Under the pieces are notes generated by a model. It did not search any database, had not been told where the DNA came from, and saw only the letters and a list, made by a program, of their open reading frames with translations. The position numbers and the translations under genes are program-made. Shown here piece by piece: positions 5,706 through 13,462 of a stretch of DNA of 15,024 nt. The stretch covers positions 1-15,024 of the forward strand of contig JANXRI010000358.1 in NCBI GenBank assembly GCA_025353085.1, in the 5' to 3' direction. Source of the DNA: Betaproteobacteria bacterium. Its GTDB lineage: Bacteria; Pseudomonadota; Gammaproteobacteria; Burkholderiales; SG8-41. Position 1 is the stretch's first letter, and the number at the start of each line of letters is the position of its first letter.

Positions 5706-7511
5706 TTACTGGCTGGCGACAAAATGACGCCAGCCGCCGTATTCGGAAATATCGCGCGCCGCGTGCAACGCCTGCGTGCAAACAAATCCCTGCATCAAGC
5801 GTCCGTCTTCAAGTTCGATCGTGCCAATGCCGAGCGGGGCCGGAATCTCTGCGACGAAGGCGCCGTAACGATCAACCGGCATCATCCATACCTCAACCTC
5901 GATCGCATGGCCCTGATTGTCGGCGCTGCGCACGAGTCCCGGTTTCGGCGGCTGGCTTTCGGGCAATAAATAGAGCCGGTAACACGGCGCAGTTCGTGCC
6001 GACCTGATCAGTCGGGCGCCGCGCGTAACGAGCTGATGATTGAGCGACATGCCGGACAAATGCGCGCCGACGACCACCAACTGCACGTGCGCATCGCCGG
6101 CCGAATCCTTGATGGCTGGAATGCGTGATGGGAGCGTAAAGCGCGTCGCGCCGAGCGTCTCGCTGCTCAAGCGGTGCAGCCGATCACCAAATGCGCACAG
6201 TAACGGCTCGCTGAACGCCGGCGCAATCAGTGTGACGCCAGACGGCAGCCGATCCTTGTCGCGCAAACCAGCGGGAACCGCGATCGCGGCGAGATCCAGC
6301 AGGTTAACGAAGTTCGTATAGAGCCCGAGATTCGAATTCAGCGTGATTGGATCCGCTTCGACTTGCGCAATGGTGTAAATCGTCGGCGAGGTGGGAACCA
6401 GCATCACATCGACCTTGCTGAATTCGCTGGCGGCGCGTTGTTTTAATCTTTGCAATCGATACGCCGCCTCGAATGAATCGACCGCGGAATAGCGCGCGCC
6501 GCCGGCGGTGATTTCGCGCGTAATCGGATGCATCTCCTGCTGGTGCGCAGCGAAGAAATCCTTGATGCCGGCCAACCGTTCGGCGACCCAGGGTCCTTGG
6601 TAAAGTAACGCCGCAGTTTCGCGGAACGGCGCAAAGTCGACCTCGACGATTTCGGCGCCGCTTTCGCGCGCGTACGTCACCGCGCGTTCGAAGATTGCGG
6701 CTGTTTCAGCATCACCACAGAACTCGAGTTGCGAAGCGCGCGGTACTCCGCAGCGTAACGGCGTTGCAGGCAGGTGACGCGAAGGCTCAGGCTCTCGCGT
6801 GTAAGCATCGACGGTATCGAATCCGCGCGCGATCTCGTAAACGCGCCACGCATCGCTTGTCGTGGACGTAAAGATCGACACGCAATCAAGCGTGCGGCAC
6901 GCTGGCACGACGCCGGCGGTGCTGATCGTGCCGCGAGTCGGCTTGAGCCCGACGATGTTGTTGAACCCTGCTGGCACGCGGCCCGATCCGGCGGTGTCGG
7001 TACCGAGTGCGAAGCTCACGAGGTTGAGCGCAACGACGACTGCCGAACCCGAGCTCGAGCCGCCGGATATGTATCTCGCATCGAACGCGTTGGCGCAAAT
7101 CCCATAAGGCGAGCGAGTGCCGGCAAGTCCGGTCGCGAATTGATCGAGATTGGTCTTGCCGATCAGAACCGCGCCTGCATCGAGCAGGCGTTGTACTGCG
7201 GTCGCAGTAACGTCCGCGGTGTATTCAAATGCCGGGCACGCCGCAGTCGTCGGCAGACCTGCGACATCGATATTGTCCTTGACCGCGAACGGCACGCCAT
7301 ACAATGGAAGCTTGCGCGCTTCGACAACCGACTCGAGTCGATTCGCCTGTGCGAGCACATCCGCTTCAGGCAGGCGGTGTATCCATGCGTGATGTTGATC
7401 GCCGAGGGGGGCGGCCGCGAGCACATCGCGCGCGACTTGCGTCGGTGTCAGGCTGCCGTCGGCCAAGCGTGCTTGCAAATCGGCAAATGAAAGCGAATAA
7501 GGAATACGCAT
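5706..7511 (-). CDS. atzF: Allophanate hydrolase (AtzF/DUR2 type)
   Basis: A 601-residue amidase-signature enzyme with the extra C-terminal domain of allophanate hydrolases, the expected full length. It hydrolyses allophanate (from urea carboxylase, or from cyanurate/biuret breakdown) to ammonia and CO2 in the cytoplasm. The catalytic triad is visible: Lys78 in AVKDNID, cis-Ser152 in the GGSSSGS loop and nucleophile Ser176 in GTDTAGSGRVPA. Their spacings (74 and 24) match Lys91/Ser165/Ser189 as I recall them for AtzF. The C-terminal domain (about 476-601) shows GAHLSGMSLN, YRLYLLPESQPPKPGL, IPAPLGIGTIEL and DISEYGGW. ATG 7511 starts a normal amidase N-terminus, but the ribosome site is weak. 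No urea carboxylase, AtzD or AtzE lies in the window. It is divergent from an alpha/beta hydrolase and near a nitrogen-regulated ABC importer. Confidence 0.93.
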   Translation of the reverse strand: MRIPYSLSFADLQARLADGSLTPTQVARDVLAAAPLGDQHHAWIHRLPEADVLAQANRLESVVEARKLPLYGVPFAVKDNIDVAGLPTTAACPAFEYTADVTATAVQRLLDAGAVLIGKTNLDQFATGLAGTRSPYGICANAFDARYISGGSSSGSAVVVALNLVSFALGTDTAGSGRVPAGFNNIVGLKPTRGTISTAGVVPACRTLDCVSIFTSTTSDAWRVYEIARGFDTVDAYTREPEPSRHLPATPLRCGVPRASQLEFCGDAETAAIFERAVTYARESGAEIVEVDFAPFRETAALLYQGPWVAERLAGIKDFFAAHQQEMHPITREITAGGARYSAVDSFEAAYRLQRLKQRAASEFSKVDVMLVPTSPTIYTIAQVEADPITLNSNLGLYTNFVNLLDLAAIAVPAGLRDKDRLPSGVTLIAPAFSEPLLCAFGDRLHRLSSETLGATRFTLPSRIPAIKDSAGDAHVQLVVVGAHLSGMSLNHQLVTRGARLIRSARTAPCYRLYLLPESQPPKPGLVRSADNQGHAIEVEVWMMPVDRYGAFVAEIPAPLGIGTIELEDGRLMQGFVCTQALHAARDISEYGGWRHFVASQ

Positions 7512-7643
7512 TGGAAATTGTAAAGTGTAGATCGTTACGCAGTGGCGAAATCGAAGTCCCCGCGTTACATTATTCTATGCGGTCTAAAGCAATGCCATTG
7601 TCGTGGTGCGCGCTCACAGCGTGCTGATTACCCAAGGAACAAT
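7512..7643. promoter_or_regulatory. Divergent intergenic region of allophanate hydrolase and alpha/beta hydrolase
   Basis: These 132 bp separate the two divergent start codons and must hold the promoter of at least the allophanate hydrolase. I searched by eye for sigma-54 and NtrC motifs like those at 8491-8604 and found none that match in sequence and spacing. AAGGA (7634-7638) is the ribosome site of the plus-strand gene, 5 nt before its ATG. Confidence 0.4.
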
Positions 7644-8486
7644 ATGAACTTATATCATGGGATGGATTGCGCGGCGCTCGACGCAGCCTATAACAACAGC
7701 GCAGCAGTTGCGAACAGCACTGCGTTGATGGCCGATTCCCGCGCGCGCAGCGACAAGCTGCGCAACGAAATGCCGCGCTATGTCGATCTTCGCTATGGTG
7801 AAGCGCCGCGCCACCGCATTGATTATTTTCCGGCGCCGGCCCCCGGCCCGGTGTTGCTATTCATACATGGCGGCTACTGGCAAATGCGCGCGAAGGAAGA
7901 TTTCAGTGTGTTGGCGCGCGGGCCCCTCGCGCATGGCATACACGTTGCCCTGATTGGTTACACGCTGGCGCCGGACATTTCGCTCAGTGGCATCGTCACT
8001 GAAATTCGCGCGGCGATACGCTGGCTGGCGAAACACGTCGACGAGTACGGCGGCGACGCCAACCGCATCTATCTCGGCGGTTGGTCGGCGGGCGCCCATT
8101 TAACTGCAATGGTGCTTGATGAGCCGGCCGTCAAAGGCAGCCTTGCGATCAGCGGAATCTACGATCTCGAGCCGATGCGGCTGTGCTATATCAACGACAA
8201 GTTGAAACTCACCGAAGAGGAAGCGCGCCGTCTGAGTCCGCTCCATCATCTGCCGCCAACTTCGGTACCGATGATCATCGCTTGCGGCGGCGCCGAGCTG
8301 CCCGAGTTAAGACGGCAGTCAAAGGAATTCGCATCGGCCCGCGAGCGGGCGGGGCTGCCGGGCCGTCTCGTCGAGCTTCCCGATCGCAATCACTTTACTA
8401 TACTGGACGAGCTCGCGAGTCCGGAAGGCGCGCTCACTTTATTGCTGCGGGACCTCATCGCGAGCCAGCCGGGGTTCGAAAACTAA
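7644..8486 (+). CDS. Alpha/beta hydrolase, kynurenine-formamidase-like
   Basis: A 280-residue alpha/beta-hydrolase of the esterase/arylformamidase group, normal length. Visible are the oxyanion-hole motif HGGYW (75-79), the nucleophile elbow GGWSAG with Ser148, and the catalytic His250 in DRNHF. The acid is probably in the CGGAELPELRRQS segment (about 214-226), where Glu stands in the region that carries the acid in relatives. No signal peptide, so cytoplasmic. ATG 7644 has AAGGA 5 nt upstream; the longer open frame from 7542 has no such support. It may hydrolyse an N-formyl or amide/ester substrate; kynurenine itself is not implied, since no kynureninase or tryptophan dioxygenase is nearby. 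Its place between the allophanate hydrolase and an NtrC-type promoter suggests use of a nitrogen compound. Confidence 0.8.
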   Translation: MNLYHGMDCAALDAAYNNSAAVANSTALMADSRARSDKLRNEMPRYVDLRYGEAPRHRIDYFPAPAPGPVLLFIHGGYWQMRAKEDFSVLARGPLAHGIHVALIGYTLAPDISLSGIVTEIRAAIRWLAKHVDEYGGDANRIYLGGWSAGAHLTAMVLDEPAVKGSLAISGIYDLEPMRLCYINDKLKLTEEEARRLSPLHHLPPTSVPMIIACGGAELPELRRQSKEFASARERAGLPGRLVELPDRNHFTILDELASPEGALTLLLRDLIASQPGFEN

Positions 8487-8490
8487 ACTC

Positions 8491-8505
8491 GCACTTTGTC
8501 GGTGC
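8491..8505 (+). promoter_or_regulatory. NtrC-type binding site 1 (distal)
   Basis: CGCAC-TTTGTCG-GTGCG: the dyad GCAC-N7-GTGC has the half-sites and spacing of the enterobacterial NtrC site (TGCACC-N5-GGTGCA), with one extra C/G pair at the ends. Its centre lies about 117 bp upstream of the predicted sigma-54 start, a usual enhancer distance. It sits only 5 nt past the stop of the alpha/beta hydrolase gene. Confidence 0.7.
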
Positions 8506-8520
8506 GTGAACGGACGAATC

Positions 8521-8535
8521 GCACCTGACCAGTGC
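8521..8535 (+). promoter_or_regulatory. NtrC-type binding site 2 (proximal)
   Basis: A second dyad GCAC-CTGACCA-GTGC, again with N7 and flanking C/G. Its centre is exactly 30 bp from that of site 1, about three helical turns, so two NtrC dimers would sit on the same face, as at paired enhancer sites of glnA-type promoters. It is about 87 bp upstream of the predicted transcription start. Confidence 0.7.
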
Positions 8536-8587
8536 GCGCGGATGAGCGTAATGGGTCGCAATCCGCGCTACGGCCCCATATTTTCTC

Positions 8588-8604
8588 TTGGCACGCACTT
8601 TGCT
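8588..8604 (+). promoter_or_regulatory. Sigma-54 (RpoN) promoter of the ABC importer operon
   Basis: TTGGCACG-CACT-TTGCT matches the sigma-54 consensus (YTGGCACG-N4-TTGCW) at every position, with GG (8590-8591) and GC (8602-8603) 12 bp apart as required. The predicted start of transcription is near 8615, leaving a 5' leader of about 40 nt before the ATG at 8655. Sigma-54 promoters need an AAA+ activator; the two dyads upstream point to NtrC. Confidence 0.85.
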
Positions 8605-8654
8605 GATGAAGTAAGCATGCGTCGCTGTGGCGCGCAACTCAGGGTGGTGCAGGA

Positions 8655-9614
8655 ATGAAAACACTGAAGAATATTCTAGGATCAATATTCGCGGCATTGA
8701 TCGTAGCGAGCGTGACCTGGATTACGCCGGCGCAAGCCGCCGACCGGGTGATCAAGGTGGGCACGCTCAAGCTCATTCACGCGATCACCCCGTACTTCTA
8801 CGAGAAGTTCACGCCGGCCGGTTACAAGATCGAAGTCATTCCTTATGAAACGCCGACCGACGGCAAGAATGCAGTGGTCACGCGTTCCGTCGATTTCGGT
8901 ACTTACGGTCTCGCGGCCGCGACGCTCGGTGGCGCCGCCGGAGAGCCGGTAGTCATCATCGGCGCGCAATGCAATCGCGGCATGGCGGTGGTCGCCGGCG
9001 CGAAATCCGACATCAAGTCGATCAAGGATCTCGCCGGCAAAAAAGTTGCGATTCTGCCGGGTTCGACGCAAGAAGTGGTGATACTCGATCGCCTCAAAAT
9101 GGAAGGCATGTCGATCAAGGATATTCAGCCGATCCGCGTGTCGTTCAGCGACATGCCTGCTGCCCTCGAACGCGGCGACATCGATGCGTATGTCGGCGCC
9201 GAACCGGGCCCATCCATCAGCGTCGCCAAAGGGGTGGGCAAGATTGTTGAATATCCGTACAGCACACCGACCGGCTCGGTCAACATGGTCATGACCACGC
9301 ATGAATCGATGATCAAAGAGAATGCGGAACTCGTGAAAGTCTTCCTGACGATTCACCGCAAGGCCACCGAGTATGCAATGTCCAACCGCGCGGCCTTCGT
9401 CGAGATGGCGGCGCAAAAACTCGGTCAGCCGCGGCCGACGATCGAGATCGCCGCGCCGAACGTCGAACTTACCTGGAACACGGACGCCGACTGGGTGAAA
9501 CGCGCCAAATATTATGGCTCGGAGATGCTCGACAAAAAACAGATACGCGCGCTGCCGGATTACACGAAGTTCATCAACACGAGCTTCGTCACCGAACTGG
9601 CTAAAACCAGGTAG
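8655..9614 (+). CDS. ABC transporter substrate-binding protein (NMT1/SsuA/TauA-like)
   Basis: A 319-residue periplasmic binding protein and first gene of a three-gene ABC importer. The signal peptide has a Lys-containing start, a hydrophobic core, and a likely type I cleavage after AQA (about residue 28); there is no lipobox. The mature part shows family features: VGTLKLIHAITPYFYEKF, the DFGTYGLAAATLGG segment (substrate loop region), IKDLAGKKVAILPGS and a D-A-Y-V-G-AEPGPS stretch, as in NMT1/SsuA-type binders of sulfonates, nitrate, riboflavin- or pyrimidine-like compounds. The ligand cannot be read from the sequence. The sigma-54/NtrC control region directly upstream predicts that it is nitrogen-containing. 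The ribosome site is modest (AGGG 10 nt upstream). A 24-nt gap leads to the permease gene. Confidence 0.85.
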   Translation: MKTLKNILGSIFAALIVASVTWITPAQAADRVIKVGTLKLIHAITPYFYEKFTPAGYKIEVIPYETPTDGKNAVVTRSVDFGTYGLAAATLGGAAGEPVVIIGAQCNRGMAVVAGAKSDIKSIKDLAGKKVAILPGSTQEVVILDRLKMEGMSIKDIQPIRVSFSDMPAALERGDIDAYVGAEPGPSISVAKGVGKIVEYPYSTPTGSVNMVMTTHESMIKENAELVKVFLTIHRKATEYAMSNRAAFVEMAAQKLGQPRPTIEIAAPNVELTWNTDADWVKRAKYYGSEMLDKKQIRALPDYTKFINTSFVTELAKTR

Positions 9615-9638
9615 GCGGCGCGCACCGGGACGATCGCG

Positions 9639-10466
9639 ATGGAACGCGCTGTCAATGAACCGGTGAAAGCGGGCGGATCTCTGCTGCCGCGCCTGCAACG
9701 CTGGCTGACGCCGTTGATCGTTCCGCTCATTCTGCTCGCGGCGTGGGATATCTGCGTACGCGTGACGGGCACCCGCTTGATTCCGTTGCCGCGCGATGTC
9801 GCGATCATGCTGTATGACTTCACCTTCGGCGGCATTTACGACGACGCTTTCAGCAAGACCATCCACATTCACTTCTGGAAATCGGTACAGCGCGTCTACG
9901 GCGGATTTTTCGCGGCCGCTGCGGTCGGCATCCCTCTCGGCCTCCTGATCGGGCGCATCAAGCTCGTGCGCGAATTGATTGATCCGACGTTGCAAATACT
10001 TCGGCCTGTGCCCGTCACGGCGTGGCTGCCGCTGTCGATGATTTTTTTCGGGCTTGGTCCGAATGCGGCGATTTTTCTGGTTTTCCTTGGCGCATTTTTT
10101 CCGATCGTTCTCAACACAACCTTCGGTGTGCGCTCGGTTGACCACCGTTTATTTGAAGCGGCATCGATGCTCGGGTGCAACGGCTCATCGCTGTTTCGCC
10201 AGGTGGTGTTGCCCGCGGCGACCCCGTCGATCTTTAACGGCCTGCGCCTTGGACACGGCTTCGCATGGATCTTGATCGTGGTGGGCGAAATGACCGGCGT
10301 GCCTGAAGGGCTGGGGGCGGTAATCATGGATGGCCGTACTCTGTCGCGCACCGATCTCGTGATCTCCGGGATGATCGTGATCGGGCTTGCGGGCTTTCTG
10401 TCCGATCGCGTGATTGTGGCGATCAACAACCGGCTGCTTGCATGGAGCCCGCAACACCATGCATGA
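9639..10466 (+). CDS. ABC transporter permease (SsuC/TauC/NrtB type)
   Basis: A 275-residue inner-membrane permease of the binding-protein-dependent family; two copies would form the channel. About six hydrophobic segments are visible: roughly 23-42, 86-107, 124-140, 143-164, 205-225 and 243-262. The cytoplasmic coupling loop (EAA motif) is EAASMLGCNGSSLFRQVVLP at about 173-192, which docks onto the ATPase. RPVPVTAWLPLSMIFFGLG is typical of the nitrate/sulfonate/taurine permease branch. ATG 9639 has GGGA 8 nt upstream. Its 3' end overlaps the ATPase gene start by 8 nt, which implies translational coupling. The operon order (binding protein, permease, ATPase) is the usual one. Confidence 0.92.
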   Translation: MERAVNEPVKAGGSLLPRLQRWLTPLIVPLILLAAWDICVRVTGTRLIPLPRDVAIMLYDFTFGGIYDDAFSKTIHIHFWKSVQRVYGGFFAAAAVGIPLGLLIGRIKLVRELIDPTLQILRPVPVTAWLPLSMIFFGLGPNAAIFLVFLGAFFPIVLNTTFGVRSVDHRLFEAASMLGCNGSSLFRQVVLPAATPSIFNGLRLGHGFAWILIVVGEMTGVPEGLGAVIMDGRTLSRTDLVISGMIVIGLAGFLSDRVIVAINNRLLAWSPQHHA

Positions 10467-11265
10467 GCCCGCGCTTCATCGCAGCGCCCGGCCGACGCTC
10501 GCTGTGAAGGCGCTCAGTAAGCGTTTCTCGATGGGAGAACAGACGGTCGAGGCGCTGCGCGACGTCAATTTAACCATCGGCAAAGGCGAATTCGTGTGCC
10601 TGATCGGCGCGTCGGGCTGCGGGAAGTCGACGCTGCTGCGGATCATCGCGGGCTTCGAGACAGCGTCCGCCGGCTCGGTCGAAATGTACGGATTGCCGAT
10701 TGCGGCGCCGGGCCCCGAGCGCGGCATGGTGTTTCAGGATTTTGCATTGTTTCCCTGGCTGACCGTCAAAGAAAATATCGCGTTCGGTCCCAGGCAACGC
10801 GGACTGCCGCAGTCGAAACTCGATGAAGTTTCGGCGCGTTACACCGACATGGTCGGCCTGACGAAGTTTGCCAACTATTATCCGAGTCAATTGTCGGGCG
10901 GTATGAAACAGCGCGTTGCGATTGCGCGCGTGCTTGCCAACGATTGTGAAGTGCTGTTGATGGACGAGCCCTTCGGCGCGCTCGATGCATTGACGCGCGA
11001 GAAACTGCAGCAGGAACTGCTCGAAATCTGGGAGCGCACAAAAGTGACCGTGATATTCGTGACGCACTCGGTCGAAGAAGCGGTAGTACTGTCCGACCGG
11101 GTCGTCGTAATGACCGCGGGCCCGGGTCGCATCGAGCACGATGCGCGGATTCATCTGCCACGCCCGCGCGAAGTGTCGGCAATCGATTTCAATCAAGTGC
11201 GCCGCGACATCACGCAGCGGCTAACCAGCCACGTCGGCGTCAAAGCCATACCCGCCGCAGCCTAA
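10459..11265 (+). CDS. ABC transporter ATP-binding protein (SsuB/TauB/NrtD type)
   Basis: A 268-residue ATPase that powers the importer. All motifs are intact: Walker A GASGCGKST (50-58), Q-loop VFQD with Gln93, signature LSGGMKQR (145-152), Walker B VLLMDEPF (165-172), D-loop GALDALT and switch His203 in VTHSVEEA. The length and the tail after the H-loop (about 65 residues, no regulatory domain) are normal for the nitrate/sulfonate/taurine branch. I choose ATG 10459, which overlaps the permease stop by 8 nt; an in-frame upstream codon at 10414 would add 15 residues deep inside the permease gene without family similarity. Downstream a 7-bp hairpin may end the operon. Confidence 0.93.
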   Translation: MHEPALHRSARPTLAVKALSKRFSMGEQTVEALRDVNLTIGKGEFVCLIGASGCGKSTLLRIIAGFETASAGSVEMYGLPIAAPGPERGMVFQDFALFPWLTVKENIAFGPRQRGLPQSKLDEVSARYTDMVGLTKFANYYPSQLSGGMKQRVAIARVLANDCEVLLMDEPFGALDALTREKLQQELLEIWERTKVTVIFVTHSVEEAVVLSDRVVVMTAGPGRIEHDARIHLPRPREVSAIDFNQVRRDITQRLTSHVGVKAIPAAA

Positions 11266-11300
11266 AGCCGGCGCGTGCTGCACGCAGGCTCGCACGGATG

Positions 11301-11318
11301 TTTGGCGGCAGCGCCAAA
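11301..11318 (+). terminator. Hairpin downstream of the ABC importer operon, weak terminator candidate
   Basis: TTTGGCG (11301-11307), loop GCAG, CGCCAAA (11312-11318): a perfect 7-bp stem 35 nt after the ATPase stop. The following bases (TTACCTG) contain no real T tract, so it may only stabilise the mRNA end or attenuate read-through into the Bug gene at 11396. Confidence 0.4.
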
Positions 11319-11348
11319 TTACCTGAATCTTCGGCTCCCGATTAGAAT
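11319..11348 (+). promoter_or_regulatory. Possible sigma-70 promoter of the Bug/persulfide dioxygenase cluster
   Basis: TAGAAT (11343-11348) matches the -10 consensus at five of six positions. The best -35 at a permitted spacing of 18 bp, TTACCT (11319-11324), matches only three of six. The position, 48 nt before the chosen start codon, fits a promoter, but the -35 is poor, so this is tentative. Confidence 0.25.
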
Positions 11349-11395
11349 GTCAGCAGGACTCGCGCATGACGCGTGTTCCTCATGGCGAGGAGTCA

Positions 11396-12364
11396 ATGCG
11401 GAATTCGATGGCAGTAATGATTTTGGCGGTGATGCTCCTGCCGCTGGCGGCGGCTGCCCAGCGCTATCCGGAAAAAACCATCCGTTTCATCGCCCCGTAT
11501 GCGCCGGGCGGAAGCACCGATCTGCTCACCCGGACGCTCGCGCAGAAGCTGACCGAATCGTTCGGCCAATCAGTCGTTGCCGACAATCGTCCAGGGGCGG
11601 GCGGGAATGTCGGCGCCGACATTGCGGCCAAATCAGCCCCTGACGGTTATACGATATTGCTCGCGCCGGTCAGCCCGATGGCGATCAACGTCAGCCTGTA
11701 TGGAAAAAAATTGCCGTTTAATCCCGAACGTGATTTTGCGCCCATTACGCTGGTTGCCAAGGTTCCGCTGGTGATCGTGGTCAATCTCGGCGTGCCCGCC
11801 AAAACGCTGCAGGAATTTATCGCGCTGGTGAAATCGCGGCCCGGCAAAATGACGTACGGCTCATCAGGCAATGGCAGTTCCAATCATCTGACGGGGGCCA
11901 TGCTGATGAGCGCGGCGAAGCTCGACATGGTGCACGTCCCCTATAAGGGCGGCGGCCCCGGTATGGTCGCGCTGCTGGGCAGCGAAATCGACATGATGGT
12001 CGCGCAAATTCCGTCGAGCCGGCAGTTGCACATGGCCGGCAAAGTTCGCGCGCTCGCGATCTCCGGCGCGAAACGCTCGGCGGCGATGCCGGACGTACCG
12101 ACGATGATCGAGTCGGGACTGCCCGGTTTCGACGCGACCTCATGGTATTGCGTGGTCGCGCCCGCCGGCACGCCGAGAGCGATCATCGACCGCCTCAACA
12201 TGGAGATCGTCAAAGCGCTCAACACGCCGGAAATGCGTCAACGGCTTGCCGATGAAGGCGCCGAAATCGAACCGTCGACGCCGGCCGAACTCGCGCGTTT
12301 TATCCACGCCGAAATTGCGAAGTGGGCGAAGGCCGTCAAGGATTCAGGAGCGCGCATTGATTAA
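11396..12364 (+). CDS. Bug/TctC-family periplasmic solute-binding receptor
   Basis: A 322-residue receptor of the tripartite tricarboxylate family. A signal peptide (hydrophobic MAVMILAVMLLPLAAAA, cut likely before QRYPEK) precedes the blocks IRFIAPYAPGGSTDLLTR, VADNRPGAGGNVGADI, YGSSGNGSSNHLTG and VHVPYKGGGPGMVALLGSEI, ending in WAKAVKDSGARID. ATG 11396 has GAGGAG (11387-11392) only 3 nt upstream; the in-frame ATG 11366 with AGGA 7 nt upstream is a fair alternative that would add ten residues before the signal peptide. First gene of a co-directional cluster; the persulfide dioxygenase-rhodanese gene starts 24 nt after its stop. No TctA/TctB in the window. The ligand is unknown, likely a carboxylate, and possibly sulfur-containing given the neighbour. 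Confidence 0.92.
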   Translation: MRNSMAVMILAVMLLPLAAAAQRYPEKTIRFIAPYAPGGSTDLLTRTLAQKLTESFGQSVVADNRPGAGGNVGADIAAKSAPDGYTILLAPVSPMAINVSLYGKKLPFNPERDFAPITLVAKVPLVIVVNLGVPAKTLQEFIALVKSRPGKMTYGSSGNGSSNHLTGAMLMSAAKLDMVHVPYKGGGPGMVALLGSEIDMMVAQIPSSRQLHMAGKVRALAISGAKRSAAMPDVPTMIESGLPGFDATSWYCVVAPAGTPRAIIDRLNMEIVKALNTPEMRQRLADEGAEIEPSTPAELARFIHAEIAKWAKAVKDSGARID

Positions 12365-12388
12365 CGTACAACCGCAGATGAGCATGCC

Positions 12389-13462
12389 ATGTTGATTTTG
12401 CGCCAGCTATTCGACGCGCAATCTTCCACTTACACCTATTTGCTGGGAGACGGCGCGAGCCGCGAAGCGATTTTGATCGACCCGGTTTTCGAGCAGGTGC
12501 GCCGCGACCTGGCGCTCATTCGCGAATTGAACCTGCATCTGCTGTGGACCCTCGATACCCATGTGCATGCCGATCACGTCACCGGCGCCTGGCTGATGAA
12601 GCAGCGTAGCGGCAGCGGCATTGCGCTGTCGGCTGAGGGCGGAGCAGCCGGCGCTGATCGCTTCGTCAAGCACGGTGACAAGGTGAGTTTTGGCCGGCGC
12701 TACGTCGAAGTGCGCGCAACGCCGGGTCATACGGATGGCTGTGTTACTTACGTGCTCGACGACCAGAGCATGGCGTTCACCGGCGATTGCCTGCTCATCC
12801 GCGGCAGCGGACGCACGGATTTTCAGCAGGGCAATCCGCGGCGCATGTTCAAGTCGGTGCGCGAACAAATATTTTCGTTACCGTCTACCTGCCTGATTTA
12901 CCCTGCGCACGATTATCGCGGCGTGACAATGACGAGCGTCGACGAGGAGCGCCGCTATAACCCGCGCCTCGGCGGCGATATCGGCGTGGATGACTTTGCC
13001 GGCTATATGGATAACCTCAATTTGCCGCACCCGAAGCAGCTCGACGTCGCGGTGCCCGCGAATCTGCAATGCGGTGAGCCGGCCGGTGGGCAAACCGACG
13101 ATTCAGATCCGCAGTGGGGCCAGTTGACTTTTACGTTCGGCGGCATCTGGGAGATTCAGCCGCAGGCGCTGGAGGAAATCATCGAGCGCGTCGAAGTGAT
13201 CGACGTGCGCGAGCCCAATGAATTTACCGGCGCACTCGGCCATATCACCGGCGCGAAACTGATTCCGCTTGGTTCGCTCACACAACGCATCGGAGAAATC
13301 AGTCGCGACAAACCGGTCGTGACCGTATGCCGTTCGGGCGCGCGCTCGGCGCAGGCGGTTGTGATGTTGCAAAAAGAAGGGCTGCGTGACATCGCCAATC
13401 TCCATGGCGGCATGCTGCGCTGGCGCGCCGAAGGTTGTGCTGCCGAAGGAGGAACTGATTAA
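12389..13462 (+). CDS. Persulfide dioxygenase-rhodanese fusion (ETHE1-like, PRF type)
   Basis: A 357-residue fusion. Residues 1 to about 230 form an ETHE1-like metallo-beta-lactamase-fold dioxygenase that oxidises glutathione persulfide to sulfite. The motif THVHADH (57-63), His114 in TPGHTDG, Asp133 in TGDC and His174 in PAHDY lie at the same offset of 21 from human ETHE1 residues His79, His135, Asp154 and His195, so the mononuclear iron site looks intact. The rhodanese domain follows (about 255-350) with active-site Cys314 in the loop CRSGARS, which moves sulfane sulfur between thiosulfate and glutathione. Such fusions are known in Burkholderia. No signal peptide, cytoplasmic. It lies between two Bug genes, 24 nt after the first and overlapping the start of the next. 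The ribosome site is weak, so coupling is plausible. Confidence 0.93.
   Translation: MLILRQLFDAQSSTYTYLLGDGASREAILIDPVFEQVRRDLALIRELNLHLLWTLDTHVHADHVTGAWLMKQRSGSGIALSAEGGAAGADRFVKHGDKVSFGRRYVEVRATPGHTDGCVTYVLDDQSMAFTGDCLLIRGSGRTDFQQGNPRRMFKSVREQIFSLPSTCLIYPAHDYRGVTMTSVDEERRYNPRLGGDIGVDDFAGYMDNLNLPHPKQLDVAVPANLQCGEPAGGQTDDSDPQWGQLTFTFGGIWEIQPQALEEIIERVEVIDVREPNEFTGALGHITGAKLIPLGSLTQRIGEISRDKPVVTVCRSGARSAQAVVMLQKEGLRDIANLHGGMLRWRAEGCAAEGGTD
13446..13460 (+). promoter_or_regulatory. Strong Shine-Dalgarno plus ATT start codon for the next Bug gene
   Basis: AAGGAGG (13446-13452) is followed 5 nt later by ATT (13458-13460), which overlaps the TAA stop of the dioxygenase-rhodanese gene. Reading from this ATT gives a textbook signal peptide (M-N-K-T-P-Y-E-R-I-P, then a hydrophobic core). 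No ATG, GTG or TTG lies at a suitable distance in this frame. The site decides the start of the Bug gene at 13458. Confidence 0.65.

Noticed and set aside
6964..6985. TGGCACG occurrences inside the allophanate hydrolase gene as sigma-54 sites
   Set aside because: The TTGC element at the right distance is missing and the position is within coding sequence.
6774..7490. 238-residue plus-strand frame opposite the allophanate hydrolase
   Set aside because: Shadow of a gene with full catalytic motifs; Arg/Ala/Gly-rich and without domain features.
7542..7643. Earlier start for the alpha/beta hydrolase
   Set aside because: The extra 34 residues are unlike the family and lie in the divergent promoter region; ATG 7644 has a good ribosome site.
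8682..10145. 487-residue open frame on the minus strand
   Set aside because: Antisense to the ABC binding protein and permease, which are clear family members; composition is Arg/His/Asp-rich as expected from a shadow frame in GC-rich DNA, with no recognisable domain.
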